Shown here piece after piece: positions 8,401-15,256 of a stretch of 31,568 nt of DNA. This DNA comes from JAEUIE01 sp035430005. GTDB taxonomy: Bacteria > Planctomycetota > Planctomycetia > Gemmatales > HRBIN36. Both the position numbers and the translations under genes were made by a program. The notes below the pieces were generated by a model. That model made no database searches. It had not been told where the DNA came from and saw only the letters and a program-made list of their open reading frames with translations. The DNA is taken from NCBI GenBank assembly GCA_035430005.1, contig DAOMFV010000054.1:1-31568 (forward strand). The letters run 5' to 3'. How positions within the stretch are numbered: the first letter of the stretch is position 1; each line of letters starts with the position of its first letter.

Positions 8401-8925
8401 CAGTACCGCCTCTTCACTGCGCTGGCCGAGCACCGATTCGCTCGGAACACTGCCAGGCTTCTCCATGCGCACTTCGAGGCCATCGGTCTTGTTGTCAGCG
8501 GTCATCTGCAAGGCATCGGCCAAGGCCTGGTTGATGAGCATGCCGTCGAACTTGTCGCGCTTCTCGTTGAACAGGGGCCAGAAGCGGGGATCGACGCCGA
8601 CGATCTGCACCCGCCCTGCCCTTGCGAGGAGTTTGTCATCGCCCAATGGTCGGCGTAGGACGGTGCCCCGCAGCAGCACGATGGGGACGGGATCGTTCTT
8701 GAGACGATCCGCGAGATTAGCGGGAAAGAAGCGTTCGCTGATGAGGGCCGATTCGATGTTGCCGAGACGATCGAGCGTTAACTGGGCGAGGCTGCCTTTG
8801 AGCGAATCGCCGAGCAGCAGCGCTCCGGTGAGCACCGCGGTGCCGATGGCCACGCCGACGACGATGAGTAGGTTCGCCGTCAGAAAGTGGGCCAGGTTGC
8901 GGAGGATGAGGGTGAGGCGGGTCAT
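5482..8925 (-). CDS. Large FtsX-type ABC transporter permease
   Basis: A 1147-residue membrane protein, the permease partner of the ATPase at 9200-9880. It has an N-terminal transmembrane helix (about 15-38), a large extracytoplasmic domain (about 40-530), an FtsX core of several helices (about 540-705, with 'ERRANEIGTLLATGW'), further helices, a second extracytoplasmic domain, and a second FtsX core at the C-terminus ('ERKSELALLLAVGYSRKQV'). This two-core layout fits the MacB/LolC-related superfamily, which acts on lipids, lipoproteins or cell-envelope substrates rather than importing nutrients. I place the start at ATG 8925 ('MTRLTLILRNLAHFL'): the longer frame to 9039 would translate a palindromic repeat (PLSPGGRGVGGEGE), and the helix follows directly from 8925. 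Confidence 0.88.
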   Translation of the reverse strand: MTRLTLILRNLAHFLTANLLIVVGVAIGTAVLTGALLLGDSLKGSLAQLTLDRLGNIESALISERFFPANLADRLKNDPVPIVLLRGTVLRRPLGDDKLLARAGRVQIVGVDPRFWPLFNEKRDKFDGMLINQALADALQMTADNKTDGLEVRMEKPGSVPSESVLGQRSEEAVLTIEKAPLAGILPNTGSGRFSLQPTQGDPLILYVNLDTLQRRLAADQQLPEGAANVLLATTPYVNEAYKSPIAIPDLASNAKVNATPRTSFDEAITLADMGFTLKTSSDPAVQVLTSRRMLIEPAVVTAVDQAAEKNGWPATPTLTYLANRIFRLDGNKVSKEFVPYSTIVGASSRDGIFKDGLILSSQVIINEFVAQDLGPDVKKIRIEYFVETDGHKLVEQHVDLEVKAIVPITGAAADKTWAPEFPGMKGPRGEKKALRDWNPPFPKDQWHANWVRRRDEEYFTKYEATPKLFISPVLAQKLFSSRFGNATSIRIKAPKAEVEQMLAKTIRPEMLGMVWLNAKQQGLLSSSQGATTNMFGGLFAGFSLFLIVSAALLVALLFRLRMERRANEIGTLLATGWPVKLARRTLMSEGFLLAILGTLVGIPLAIGYAKLMIAGIRSGWGGLLASDSLSLHFTPTTLIIGAVISLLIALLSMFLSLRSLVKVPTPTLLAGRTETTTFDNKPSRAWVRWLPLITGILALGLIAFGATLPVAQQPGCFFGAGFLILFTGIMLLSRYLRRHTGQALGTNSTLWSLGQLNAGRSPGRSLLTVALLAAGCFLVVAVGAFRQGTGNVTDKNSGTGGFLLVAETDVPLRTVPINKDEWKSLLGDRYESVAKQVELVSNLNWFGFRLRSGDDVSCLNLYQPTKPRVLGATDAFCHRGGFDVSLGVFTMDKAIQANPWLYLATSDILNLFIDDHTAQWVLQKEPRTKFSLNDETNQPREAFFAAVIKGSIFQSELVMSEANFRKLFPSEAGYRYFLIDTTPEKMNAVRNALEIIFGESHGMTVQTTASKITLFHAVENTYLGTFQALGGLGLLLGTAGLAIVLLRNVEERKSELALLLAVGYSRKQVAWTIWSEVCWLVLMGLLIGCVSALVVVLPLITTATVMQLLFWLALVAILVPLVAIVSSLAGIRLALSTPLIPALRGE

Positions 8926-8981
8926 GGGGTGGTGGTCTTGTGGATGATGTTTGTGGGTGTGGGTCGGGCGATTGCACGTTT

Positions 8982-9024
8982 CCCCCTCACCCCCGACCCC
9001 TCTTCCTCCGGGGGAGAGGGGAGA
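8982..9024. repeat. CCCCTCTCCC/GGGAGAGGGG palindrome, family (iii)
   Basis: The unit CCCCTCACCCCCGACCCCTC followed by TTCCTCCGGGGGAGAGGGG lies between the permease start and the MITE copy B. Its reverse complement is nearly identical to the piece inserted in frame in the kinase gene at 24450-24490. It is the source of the spurious N-terminal extension of the permease reading frame. Confidence 0.8.
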
Positions 9025-9028
9025 AAAA

Positions 9029-9165
9029 CTGTGCCACACTCCGGCGTGTACTCACGTCGGGGTGTGGATGCGGGGAACTTTGTCTTGTCACCATGAACTT
9101 CCTCGTTGTGTTACGACCAGCGACTGAGGCACACTCCGACGGAGTACCGTCGGAGTGTGGCACAG
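9029..9165 (+). mobile_element. MITE-like element, copy B of family (ii), short form
   Basis: A 137-bp element bounded by CTGTGCCACACTCCG (9029-9043) and its perfect reverse complement CGGAGTGTGGCACAG (9151-9165). It holds two hairpins: CACACTCCGGCGTG-TACT-CACGTCGGGGTGTG (9034-9065) and CACACTCCGACGG-AGTA-CCGTCGGAGTGTG (9130-9159). It lies between the ATPase and permease genes of the ABC transporter. Confidence 0.8.
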
Positions 9166-9199
9166 GTTCCGAATCCCTTGCTAGCGCGTCGGGCTGGTA

Positions 9200-9880
9200 T
9201 CATGCCATCGTCTTCAGTTTGCCATCGAGGAGTTCCATTCTCTTGGGGAACCGGCTCGCCAGATCGTTGCTGTGGGTGACACACACGAGCACCGCTCCTT
9301 CTTCTTTGCAGAGATTCAGCAAGAGATCGCCGACACTCTCGGCGGCGTGGCGATCTAAACTTCCTGTGGGTTCATCAGCTAACACCACGGCGGGTTGATG
9401 GATGAGGGCGCGGCAGACGGCGGTGCGTTGGCGTTCGCCGCCGGAGAGTTCGGCGGGGCGATGATCGAGGCGGTCGCCGAGGCCGACTTTCTGGAGCAAC
9501 ATCCTGGCACGTTCGGGTAGGCCCATTCGTTCAGCAGCGGGCCTTGCCAGCGAAGGGATCAGCACGTTTTCCAGCGCGGAGCATTGGGGCAGCAGGTGAT
9601 GATCCTGAAAGATGAAGCCGACGGTGTTGTTGCGGAAGCGGGCGAGTTCCGGTTCGGGCAGCGCGCTAGGGTCTTTGCCGAGGACGGCGATGGTGCCTCG
9701 GGTGGGCTTGGTCAAGGTGCCGAAGAGGTGGAGGAGCGTGCTCTTGCCGGAGCCACTGGGGCCGAGGACAGCGACGGCTTCGCCTTTATCCATCGAGAGG
9801 GTGATGCCGTGGAGGACGGCGAGGGGGCCGCTGCGGGTGGGGTATTCCTGGTAGACGTCGTGGGCTTCGAGGATGGGCAT
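9200..9880 (-). CDS. ABC transporter ATP-binding protein (LolD/MacB-type)
   Basis: This 226-residue ATPase powers the permease at 5482-8925. All motifs are intact: Walker A 'GPSGSGKS' (40-47), Q-loop Gln92 in 'FIFQDHHLLPQ', signature 'LSGGERQR' (145-152), Walker B 'VVLADEP' (165-171) followed by 'TGSLD', and the switch His203. The sequence style and length fit the LolD/MacB/FtsE exporter subfamily. The ATPase precedes the permease on the minus strand as in an operon, but 274 bp with two repeats now separate them, so they may no longer be translationally coupled. The substrate is unknown. Confidence 0.93.
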   Translation of the reverse strand: MPILEAHDVYQEYPTRSGPLAVLHGITLSMDKGEAVAVLGPSGSGKSTLLHLFGTLTKPTRGTIAVLGKDPSALPEPELARFRNNTVGFIFQDHHLLPQCSALENVLIPSLARPAAERMGLPERARMLLQKVGLGDRLDHRPAELSGGERQRTAVCRALIHQPAVVLADEPTGSLDRHAAESVGDLLLNLCKEEGAVLVCVTHSNDLASRFPKRMELLDGKLKTMA

Positions 9881-9898
9881 GGGGTGTTTGCCTGGATG

Positions 9899-10002
9899 GT
9901 AGTCATCACTCTCCGAGTGATGAGGCGGGGCTTGTCGTTGTTTCGAAGTTAGATGAAACGGGTGTTGAGTCTCCGTGTCCTCACTCGGAGAGTGAGGACT
10001 AC
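9899..10002. mobile_element. 104-bp MITE-like element supplying the thioesterase stop codon
   Basis: The ends are GTAGTCATCACTCTCCGAG (from 9899) and CTCGGAGAGTGAGGACTAC (to 10002), inverted repeats with two mismatches in 25. Each end is also self-complementary. The termini match those of copy A at 5235-5240 and 5426-5431. The element overlaps the last codon of the neighbouring gene: its terminal TAG is the thioesterase stop. Confidence 0.75.
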
Positions 10003-10424
10003 AATCCTACCATCGCCGTTTCGAGCTTCGCTCGAAACGAGGCGGGGATGGGGATGCCGGTGATTTTGCGGCCGGTGGCTTTGCCGACGCAACAAGTCGT
10101 GAGGGTCGCTTTGGCTACGGGCCGGCCGTCCTTGCTGAAGGCGAATTCGTAGCTGATCGACTTGGTCCCGATCTTGACGATGGAGAGTTCGATGTCCATC
10201 ACGTCCTGAAAGGTGACCGGGGAGAGATAATCGCAGCCTGCACTGACGCGGGGGAAGCCGATGTATTGTCCTTCCCAGTTGAGCGACACAGAGAGGCCAA
10301 GGGAGCGGAGGAACTCCTGCTCGACGTGCTCCATCCAGATAAAGAAGTTGGCGAAATGGACGATGCCGGCCATATCAGTATCGGAAAACTCGACACGCCG
10401 CTGGGTGCGATAGACCACTGGCAT
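9999..10424 (-). CDS. Hot-dog fold acyl-CoA thioesterase (YbgC/4HBT-like)
   Basis: This 141-residue protein is of the 4-hydroxybenzoyl-CoA thioesterase family, which hydrolyses acyl-CoA or acyl-ACP thioesters. The active-site segment 'VEFSDTDMAGIVHFANFF' (11-28) contains the catalytic Asp17 and the GxVxxxN helix start; the remainder gives the expected strands ('DVMDIELSIVKIGTKSISYEF'). The real substrate is not readable. The start ATG has AGAGGTG about 6 bp upstream. The final codons and stop come from the end of a repeat element, so the natural C-terminus may have been altered, although the fold seems complete. Confidence 0.9.
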   Translation of the reverse strand: MPVVYRTQRRVEFSDTDMAGIVHFANFFIWMEHVEQEFLRSLGLSVSLNWEGQYIGFPRVSAGCDYLSPVTFQDVMDIELSIVKIGTKSISYEFAFSKDGRPVAKATLTTCCVGKATGRKITGIPIPASFRAKLETAMVGL

Positions 10425-10502
10425 GAGACACCTCTTTCCTTCATGTCATGATACGGGAGAGGTGGTGAAGAGGGTTGGGGTATTTCTCCCCTCTCCCCTG
10501 GA

Positions 10503-10689
10503 GCAAAGGTATACCCACGGTCTTTCGATATGAGTGTAAGAGAAGACTAGGATGAAAGATGGCAACTTAGGCAATGTGGAGGTTCTCGATCTCGTATGAA
10601 AGTCGAGACAATACACTGCCAATGCTGCTTATCCAGCTGCTTCAATTACTCGATTCGATGACCTCCAAGAAAGGTGGGTATACGTTTGC
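10503..10689. mobile_element. 187-bp inverted-repeat element inserted in a family (iii) palindrome
   Basis: Termini GCAAAGGTATACCCAC (10503-10518) and GTGGGTATACGTTTGC (10674-10689) are inverted repeats with 15 of 16 matching. Outside them lie CCCCTCTCCC (about 10491-10500) and GGGAGAGGGGAG (about 10698-10709), the two halves of a family (iii) palindrome, so this element seems to have landed in its loop. The interior (10519-10673) shows no convincing gene. It lies in the 377-bp gap between the thioesterase and sigma factor starts. Confidence 0.6.
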
Positions 10690-10801
10690 CCCGGGAGGGA
10701 GAGGGGAGAAGAGAGTGAAAACTCTACATTTTTCTGGGACGCGCAACCCCTTCGGCGGGCACTCTATGTTGAATGATCTGCACAACGAGGGAGAAGCGGG
10801 A

Positions 10802-11920
10802 ATGCCTTATTCGCCCTCTGGCGAACGTGAACTGGTGCCAATACTAGCGGAGACCCTTTCCCTTCCGGGCGATGCTGCTCTCCTGCAGCATTTCCTTGAC
10901 TTCCATGATGAGAGTGCCTTTGCCGCGTTAGTAGAGCGGTACGGGCCGATGGTGCTGGCGACATGCCGACGGCAACTGGGGAACTCCTCCGATGCTGACG
11001 ATGCGTTTCAGGCGACCTTCCTCGTCCTGGTCCGGAAGGCGGCCTCCATCACGAAACGAAATCACGTTGGCCCCTGGCTCTATCGTGTCGCTTGCCTGAC
11101 GTCGGGCAAGCTGCGTCTTTCTGCCCAGCGGCAACGGTTGCGGGATCAACAGGTGAGATTCATGCCTGAACCTTCTGCTTCCAGCGTGGATTCTGTTGAA
11201 GTTCGTGATGAACTGGCTCTGCTGGATCAAGCGATGGCGGAGTTGCCGGAGAAGCTCCGGGTGCCTTTGGTGCTGTGCGAGTTGCAGGGGGTGAGCCGTC
11301 GCGAGGCGGCGAATCGTCTGCAGATTTCGGAGGGAACGCTGTCGAGCCGACTGGCTCGGGGGCGTGCTCTCTTACGCCGGCGTCTGGCAGCTTACTTTGG
11401 CGTGTTCACGATAGCCATGCTGATCGCTCTGTTACTTCGTGCCCGTGCCCCGGTGGTTGTTCCGCCGAACCTGGCTCAGGGCACGCTCAAGGCGGCCAGC
11501 GATGCCGTCGCCATCGCCGCGCTGAACGGTGCAGCTAGCACTGCACCGCAGGCACTGGCGGAAGGAGTGATCAAGACCATGTTGTTATCGAAACTGAAAC
11601 TGCTGACGGTGGCTACTCTGTCCGTCTGCGTGCTGGGCGGGTTGGGTGTGCTCATCTATGCCAATGCCCCGGCTGGTGTGAACCAGGCAAAAGCGGATCC
11701 CATTCCTGTCGAAGGCATCTGGGTGGCTGTGGCTGATGGCGGTGAAAAGCTCCAGGGACAGCCAGTTCCAGCCGAAGGTGTCTGGGTGGCAGTGGGCGAA
11801 GAGGGCGCCCCGTTTCAGGGGAAGGCAGCTCCCGATGCCAGGGCTGAGCAAAAAACTGCTGTCGAGGGAGTCGAGTTGTTCGTCCCCGTCGGCCCGGGGC
11901 ACAAACCTGACAAGCGATAA
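10802..11920 (+). CDS. Membrane-anchored ECF-type sigma-70 factor with repeat-bearing C-terminal tail
   Basis: The 372-residue protein has a sigma region 2 (about 37-105, 'DADDAFQATFLVLVRKA') and region 4 (about 140-195, 'LPEKLRVPLVLCELQGVSRREAANRLQ'). Unlike ordinary ECF factors of ~190 residues it goes on with two hydrophobic segments (about 199-212 and 263-286) and an outer tail with two copies of a ~20-residue unit ('VEGIWVAV', 'AEGVWVAV', about 301-341) and a degenerate third. Gemmata-type ECF factors with C-terminal extensions are known; the tail may sense a signal and replace a separate anti-sigma. I chose ATG 10802 because GAGGGAG lies about 8 bp upstream; ATG 10766 is possible. Upstream codons to 10574 run through a repeat element and are probably not translated. 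Confidence 0.85.
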   Translation: MPYSPSGERELVPILAETLSLPGDAALLQHFLDFHDESAFAALVERYGPMVLATCRRQLGNSSDADDAFQATFLVLVRKAASITKRNHVGPWLYRVACLTSGKLRLSAQRQRLRDQQVRFMPEPSASSVDSVEVRDELALLDQAMAELPEKLRVPLVLCELQGVSRREAANRLQISEGTLSSRLARGRALLRRRLAAYFGVFTIAMLIALLLRARAPVVVPPNLAQGTLKAASDAVAIAALNGAASTAPQALAEGVIKTMLLSKLKLLTVATLSVCVLGGLGVLIYANAPAGVNQAKADPIPVEGIWVAVADGGEKLQGQPVPAEGVWVAVGEEGAPFQGKAAPDARAEQKTAVEGVELFVPVGPGHKPDKR

Positions 11921-11930
11921 TGTTCTTTTG

Positions 11931-11966
11931 CGTCCCCGGTCATGAATGGCCGGGGGCGTTTTTTTG
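11931..11966 (+). terminator. Intrinsic terminator after the sigma factor gene
   Basis: A 12-13 bp GC-rich stem (CGTCCCCGGTCAT / ATGGCCGGGGGCG, 11931-11958, with G-T wobbles) is followed at once by eight T residues (11959-11966), 10 bp after the stop codon. It is the only textbook Rho-independent terminator I see in the window. Confidence 0.9.
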
Positions 11967-12060
11967 GTATGTAGGCCTAACGCTCCGTTGCAATGACAGC
12001 GCGGACAACACATTTTCTCAAAGTAGCGGATGTTGCATGTATTGGTGTTGCCAATGACTG

Positions 12061-12258
12061 TGTGCCACACTTCGGCGTGTACTCACGTCGGGGTGTGGTT
12101 GCGATAAACTTGTCGTGTCTCGATCAACTCCTTCTCTGTGTTACGACCAGCAGCTGAGGCACATCCCGTCCGAGTACAGACGGTGTGTAACACAGGTTTC
12201 ATGTGATGGTGTTTTGTCGCCGCATCATCACGACGGAGCGTGATGACTACTAACCAGA
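12061..12258 (+). mobile_element. MITE-like element, copy C of family (ii)
   Basis: A ~198-bp non-coding element that is the reverse-orientation relative of copy A. The left hairpin is CACACTTCGGCGTG-TACT-CACGTCGGGGTGTG (about 12065-12097); the right hairpin uses GAGTAC in a CCGTC..GACGG stem (about 12157-12188); the end GTGATGACTACTAACCAGAG (12240-12259) matches the end of copy A. The outer left terminus is missing. It fills most of the gap between the terminator and the serine-hydrolase-like gene. Confidence 0.75.
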
Positions 12259-12289
12259 GCCGATTGACACCTGGCTTGAAGATGCCGGG

Positions 12290-13567
12290 TCATCGTGCTT
12301 CGGGTTTGATGGTCACTGTCAATGGTTTGCCCTCACGTTCGATGCCGAACTCAAACGCTTTGCCCGCCTGCAAGACTGTACCCAGCATTTCGCGCAGATC
12401 ATCCCCGATCGGTTTTCCATTGATGCTCTTGAGCACATCTCCCGCACGCAAGCCGGATCGATCAGCAGAGCCGCCAGGTACCACGGTGGCAACCTTCACC
12501 TGGCTGGCATCGTTAAGATCGAGTTCAACACCGAGGGTGAACTTCCCAGGCCCCCTGCCTGCCACCAGCCCGGCCAGGCTGTTGCCCAACTGCTCCACAC
12601 TCTTGTTGAACCTCGGTCGGACGGCATTGCTCATGATGATCATGCAGTTACGATGATCGCCGGCGTACATGATGTAAAAACCATAGAGGTCGCCGCCCAC
12701 CAGGATGTCGCCCTTGCCGCCGTAGACCCGCCGCGAATCTTCATTGAGCAGCTTGCCGCCATGAACCGCTTGCACCCAGCGCCACATGTCGAGGGCCGTG
12801 GAGGTCTGCCCGCCGCTGCCCATGACGAGCCAGGAGGTCTTGCCCCAATAGGGCGGCGCGTTGATCTCGCCATCCTTACGCGGGCCATAGCCGAGGGCCA
12901 TACGTTCCGGGGCGATCTTGTCGCCGAAGAAACCGGTGTCGGTCATGCCCGCCGGCTGGTAGAGATGCTCACGGGTGAAGTCCTGATAGCTCTGACCGCT
13001 CACCTTCTCGATGATCGCCGCCAACAGCCCAAACGCCGAGTGTGAATGTCGGCGACCTTTGCCCGGTGCGAAGAGCAGTTCGCTGCCCAGGATGCGCCGC
13101 ACCGCTTCGTCCCGGTCGATCCAGCTGTGGTCCTTGTCCTTGTCGCTGGGGATGTCGTGGAAATCGGGCAGTCCGGATCGCCCGGTCATCAACTGTTCCA
13201 GGGTCATTGCCTTCTTGTCGTCGGGAACCTGGTCGAAGAACTTCGAGATGGGATCGCTCAGGTTCAGCTTGCCTTGCTGGGCCAGGAGCAGAATGCCGGC
13301 CTTGGTGAAATCGATCGGCGTCGAGCCGATGGCCAGGATCGTATCGTGTTTCATGGGTATCTGCTTATCCCGGTTGGCCATGCCATACGCCTCGTGCAGC
13401 AAGATTTGCCCATCCCGGGCTACCAGCACCACGCCGGTAAATCCGTGCTCGCTTTCCCACTTCATCCGATCCTTGAGCGTGTCCCAGGTTACGGCTGGTG
13501 GTTCATCTTTTGCCGGCTGCGCGAACGTCACACCGGCCAGCAGCGCTAAAAACAGGCAAGCAAACAT
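12290..13567 (-). CDS. Secreted beta-lactamase/serine-hydrolase-like protein lacking catalytic motifs, with C-terminal PDZ
   Basis: The 425-residue protein has a signal peptide (1-16), a class C beta-lactamase-like domain (about 25-335) and a PDZ domain (about 340-425, 'VVPGGSADRSGLRAGDVLKSING'). The fold is recognisable from 'GFTGVVLVARDGQILLHEAYG', 'LMTGRSGLPDF' and 'AAIIEKVSGQSYQDF'. By eye alignment, the SxxK motif reads Ser82-Thr-Pro-Ile85, losing the general-base Lys, and YxN reads His174-Ser-His176. The domain is therefore probably not a working hydrolase. It lies 58 bp behind blaR1 in the same direction, suggesting co-expression under BlaI. It may bind a cell-wall ligand or a partner (inference). 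AAGGAG lies about 7 bp before the start. Confidence 0.82.
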   Translation of the reverse strand: MFACLFLALLAGVTFAQPAKDEPPAVTWDTLKDRMKWESEHGFTGVVLVARDGQILLHEAYGMANRDKQIPMKHDTILAIGSTPIDFTKAGILLLAQQGKLNLSDPISKFFDQVPDDKKAMTLEQLMTGRSGLPDFHDIPSDKDKDHSWIDRDEAVRRILGSELLFAPGKGRRHSHSAFGLLAAIIEKVSGQSYQDFTREHLYQPAGMTDTGFFGDKIAPERMALGYGPRKDGEINAPPYWGKTSWLVMGSGGQTSTALDMWRWVQAVHGGKLLNEDSRRVYGGKGDILVGGDLYGFYIMYAGDHRNCMIIMSNAVRPRFNKSVEQLGNSLAGLVAGRGPGKFTLGVELDLNDASQVKVATVVPGGSADRSGLRAGDVLKSINGKPIGDDLREMLGTVLQAGKAFEFGIEREGKPLTVTIKPEAR

Positions 13568-13625
13568 CGATAACTCCTTGGTGAAGGGTTTTGACGAAGG
13601 TCAGTGAGTGTCACAGCCTAATCCA

Positions 13626-14744
13626 TCAGCGGGCGATAGAGGTTATGCGCCGTGAGATCTGCTTCTGATCTTTCAGGTAGACTTCTTTCAGCTCGACGAA
13701 CTTTTCCTGCACAGAGGAACGGTTGAATGGAGCCAACAGGGACGAAGCGAAGCCGACCTGGCCGACAGCCAGGAGCAGGAGTAACGACAGGAGCAGCAGG
13801 CTGCTCCATCGCAGCCGAGAGGGTGAAGTCCCCTGTCCCAGGGCGAGGCGCTGAATGCGCCACTTCAGTTGTGAGGCGGTGCCGGCGCTCTGTAACAGAA
13901 TGGGCTGCTGTAACCTCGCGCCCACTACAGCACGCTCGACGAATCCCAGAAGTGCATGAGCATAACTTTGACGGCTACCCGAGTGTTCGATCACTTCCTG
14001 ATCGCACGAAGCCTCGCGCCAGCGGTTGACCTGCGACGTGCACCACCAGGCTGCCGGGTGAAACCACGAGAGAGTGGTAGCTATGCCTTGCAGCAAAGCG
14101 ATCCAGGCATCTCGTCGGGCAAGATGAACCAGCTCGTGCCGCAACGCCCAGCGGAGAGCATCGTGATTCAGACCTTCGCGACATTCGGGAAGCACCAGCA
14201 CCGGGTGAAGGTAGCCGCCGCAACAGGGATAGTGCACTTCCTCTGATGTCACCAATCGAACACGATCTCGCCAGGGCGAACGATCAGCGACTTGCCGCCA
14301 GAGTTCCAGCGTAGCTGGATCCATCACCGGCTGGCACTGGACTAAGAACCGGGCGGTGCGAATCAGTCGAGAGATCAGAATGGCGCCCATCATGAGTACG
14401 CCGACACCATAGATGCACACCAGCAGGCCCTTCGAGTTCTCGCTTAACCAGGGCAGCGCCGCCGAGTGAGGCTGTCGGAACTCTTCCTGATGGATCGTCT
14501 CGATGCCGTTGCTGTTAAGCCTGAGATCAACATCCTGGCACAGAAACAAAGGGGCAGAAGGGCCGTTGACTGTGGTGTTGATCGTCTGAAGCAGCGGAAC
14601 CGCCAGGCCCAGGAGCATGACAGCAACCAGAAGCCGATAGCATAGCCCGGCGTGATGGACAAACCGAATGAGGGCTGAAGTAACGAGGCCGAGCAGGGCC
14701 CAACTGAGCGTCGTGAAGATCAGGAACATCAGGAGAGCGTTCAT
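13626..14744 (-). CDS. BlaR1/MecR1-like M56 family membrane metalloprotease, no sensor domain
   Basis: The 372-residue protein has N-terminal helices (about 1-52), a helix near 107-127, a zinc protease domain with HExxH at His203-Glu204-Leu-Val-His207 and a downstream glutamate (Glu244, in 'REASCD'), and a last helix near 313-333. In classical BlaR1 (~600 residues) a penicillin-binding sensor domain follows this last helix. Here only ~40 residues follow, so the sensor is absent. The protease would be expected to trigger BlaI cleavage. Its start ATG overlaps the blaI stop (ATGA), implying translational coupling. What activates it is unknown; the product of the next gene is a candidate. Confidence 0.9.
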   Translation of the reverse strand: MNALLMFLIFTTLSWALLGLVTSALIRFVHHAGLCYRLLVAVMLLGLAVPLLQTINTTVNGPSAPLFLCQDVDLRLNSNGIETIHQEEFRQPHSAALPWLSENSKGLLVCIYGVGVLMMGAILISRLIRTARFLVQCQPVMDPATLELWRQVADRSPWRDRVRLVTSEEVHYPCCGGYLHPVLVLPECREGLNHDALRWALRHELVHLARRDAWIALLQGIATTLSWFHPAAWWCTSQVNRWREASCDQEVIEHSGSRQSYAHALLGFVERAVVGARLQQPILLQSAGTASQLKWRIQRLALGQGTSPSRLRWSSLLLLSLLLLLAVGQVGFASSLLAPFNRSSVQEKFVELKEVYLKDQKQISRRITSIAR

Positions 14745-15160
14745 TTTCGCTTCTCCGGGTAATCATCGAGACGGGTTTCGATCCACTGATTGAGAGACTT
14801 CAGTTCCTCAGCATTCAGCGATTCGTGTGCCACCAGGTTCTGCAGGAGCGGTTGGACCCGTCCGCCAAAGAGACGATCGACCAGATCGCCGATCATGGAA
14901 GAGCGGATGTCGTCCTGTGTGACGGTAGCACGGTAGCTGTGGGCCCGCCCCGGCCCGGGCTGGGCGGTGACGACACCCTTGCCCTTGAGGATGCCAAGCA
15001 TCGTCAGGACGGTGGTATAGGCCAGGGCCGGCTTACGCCCCTGATTGACCTGATCGAGCACCTCGCGCACGGTTCGAGGCTGCTGCGGTCCATCCCAGAA
15101 GGCCTGCATGATTTCCAGCTCCAGGCGAGTGAGTGCCTGACGCTTGCGACGACGAGCCAC
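14741..15160 (-). CDS. BlaI/MecI/CopY-family transcriptional repressor
   Basis: The 139-residue repressor has an N-terminal winged helix ('LTRLELEIMQAFWDGPQQPRTVREVLDQV', then 'ALAYTTVLTMLGILKGKGVV') and a C-terminal dimerisation part ('LLQNLVAHESLNAEELKSLNQWI'). These repressors bind dyad operators as dimers and are inactivated by proteolysis after BlaR1 activation. The start is a GTG at 15160, supported by AGGAG about 8 bp upstream. The gene overlaps blaR1 by 4 bp. Its own promoter carries likely operators (see 15177-15234), so it probably represses itself and the cluster. Confidence 0.93.
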   Translation of the reverse strand: MARRRKRQALTRLELEIMQAFWDGPQQPRTVREVLDQVNQGRKPALAYTTVLTMLGILKGKGVVTAQPGPGRAHSYRATVTQDDIRSSMIGDLVDRLFGGRVQPLLQNLVAHESLNAEELKSLNQWIETRLDDYPEKRK

Positions 15161-15176
15161 GGGTATTCTCCTGCGA

Positions 15177-15234
15177 CAACTATATCTTTAGTTGATGACG
15201 GGAGGCATGTCAAGGGTAACAACTAATAATTTAG
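15177..15234 (-). promoter_or_regulatory. blaI promoter with two candidate BlaI operator sites
   Basis: On the minus strand a perfect -35 TTGACA (15208-15213) is 17 bp from TAAAGA (15185-15190). The palindrome CAACTATATCTTTAGTTG (15177-15194) covers that -10 box. A second copy of the half pattern ACAACTA-N4-TTTAG lies at 15219-15234, just upstream of the -35; the first is at 15176-15191. Two like sites flanking the -35 with one over the -10 are what an autorepressed blaI promoter would show. Binding is inferred. Confidence 0.6.
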
Positions 15235-15256
15235 GAGATAGGGTCGCTGTTACTCT

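Noticed and set aside
5719..8658. Several long frames opposite the ABC permease
   Set aside because: GC-rich codon bias leaves antisense frames open; none shows recognisable motifs, and the permease frame is complete.
8926..9039. N-terminal 38-residue extension of the permease
   Set aside because: It translates a family (iii) palindrome and a His-rich stretch; the membrane protein starts naturally at 8925.
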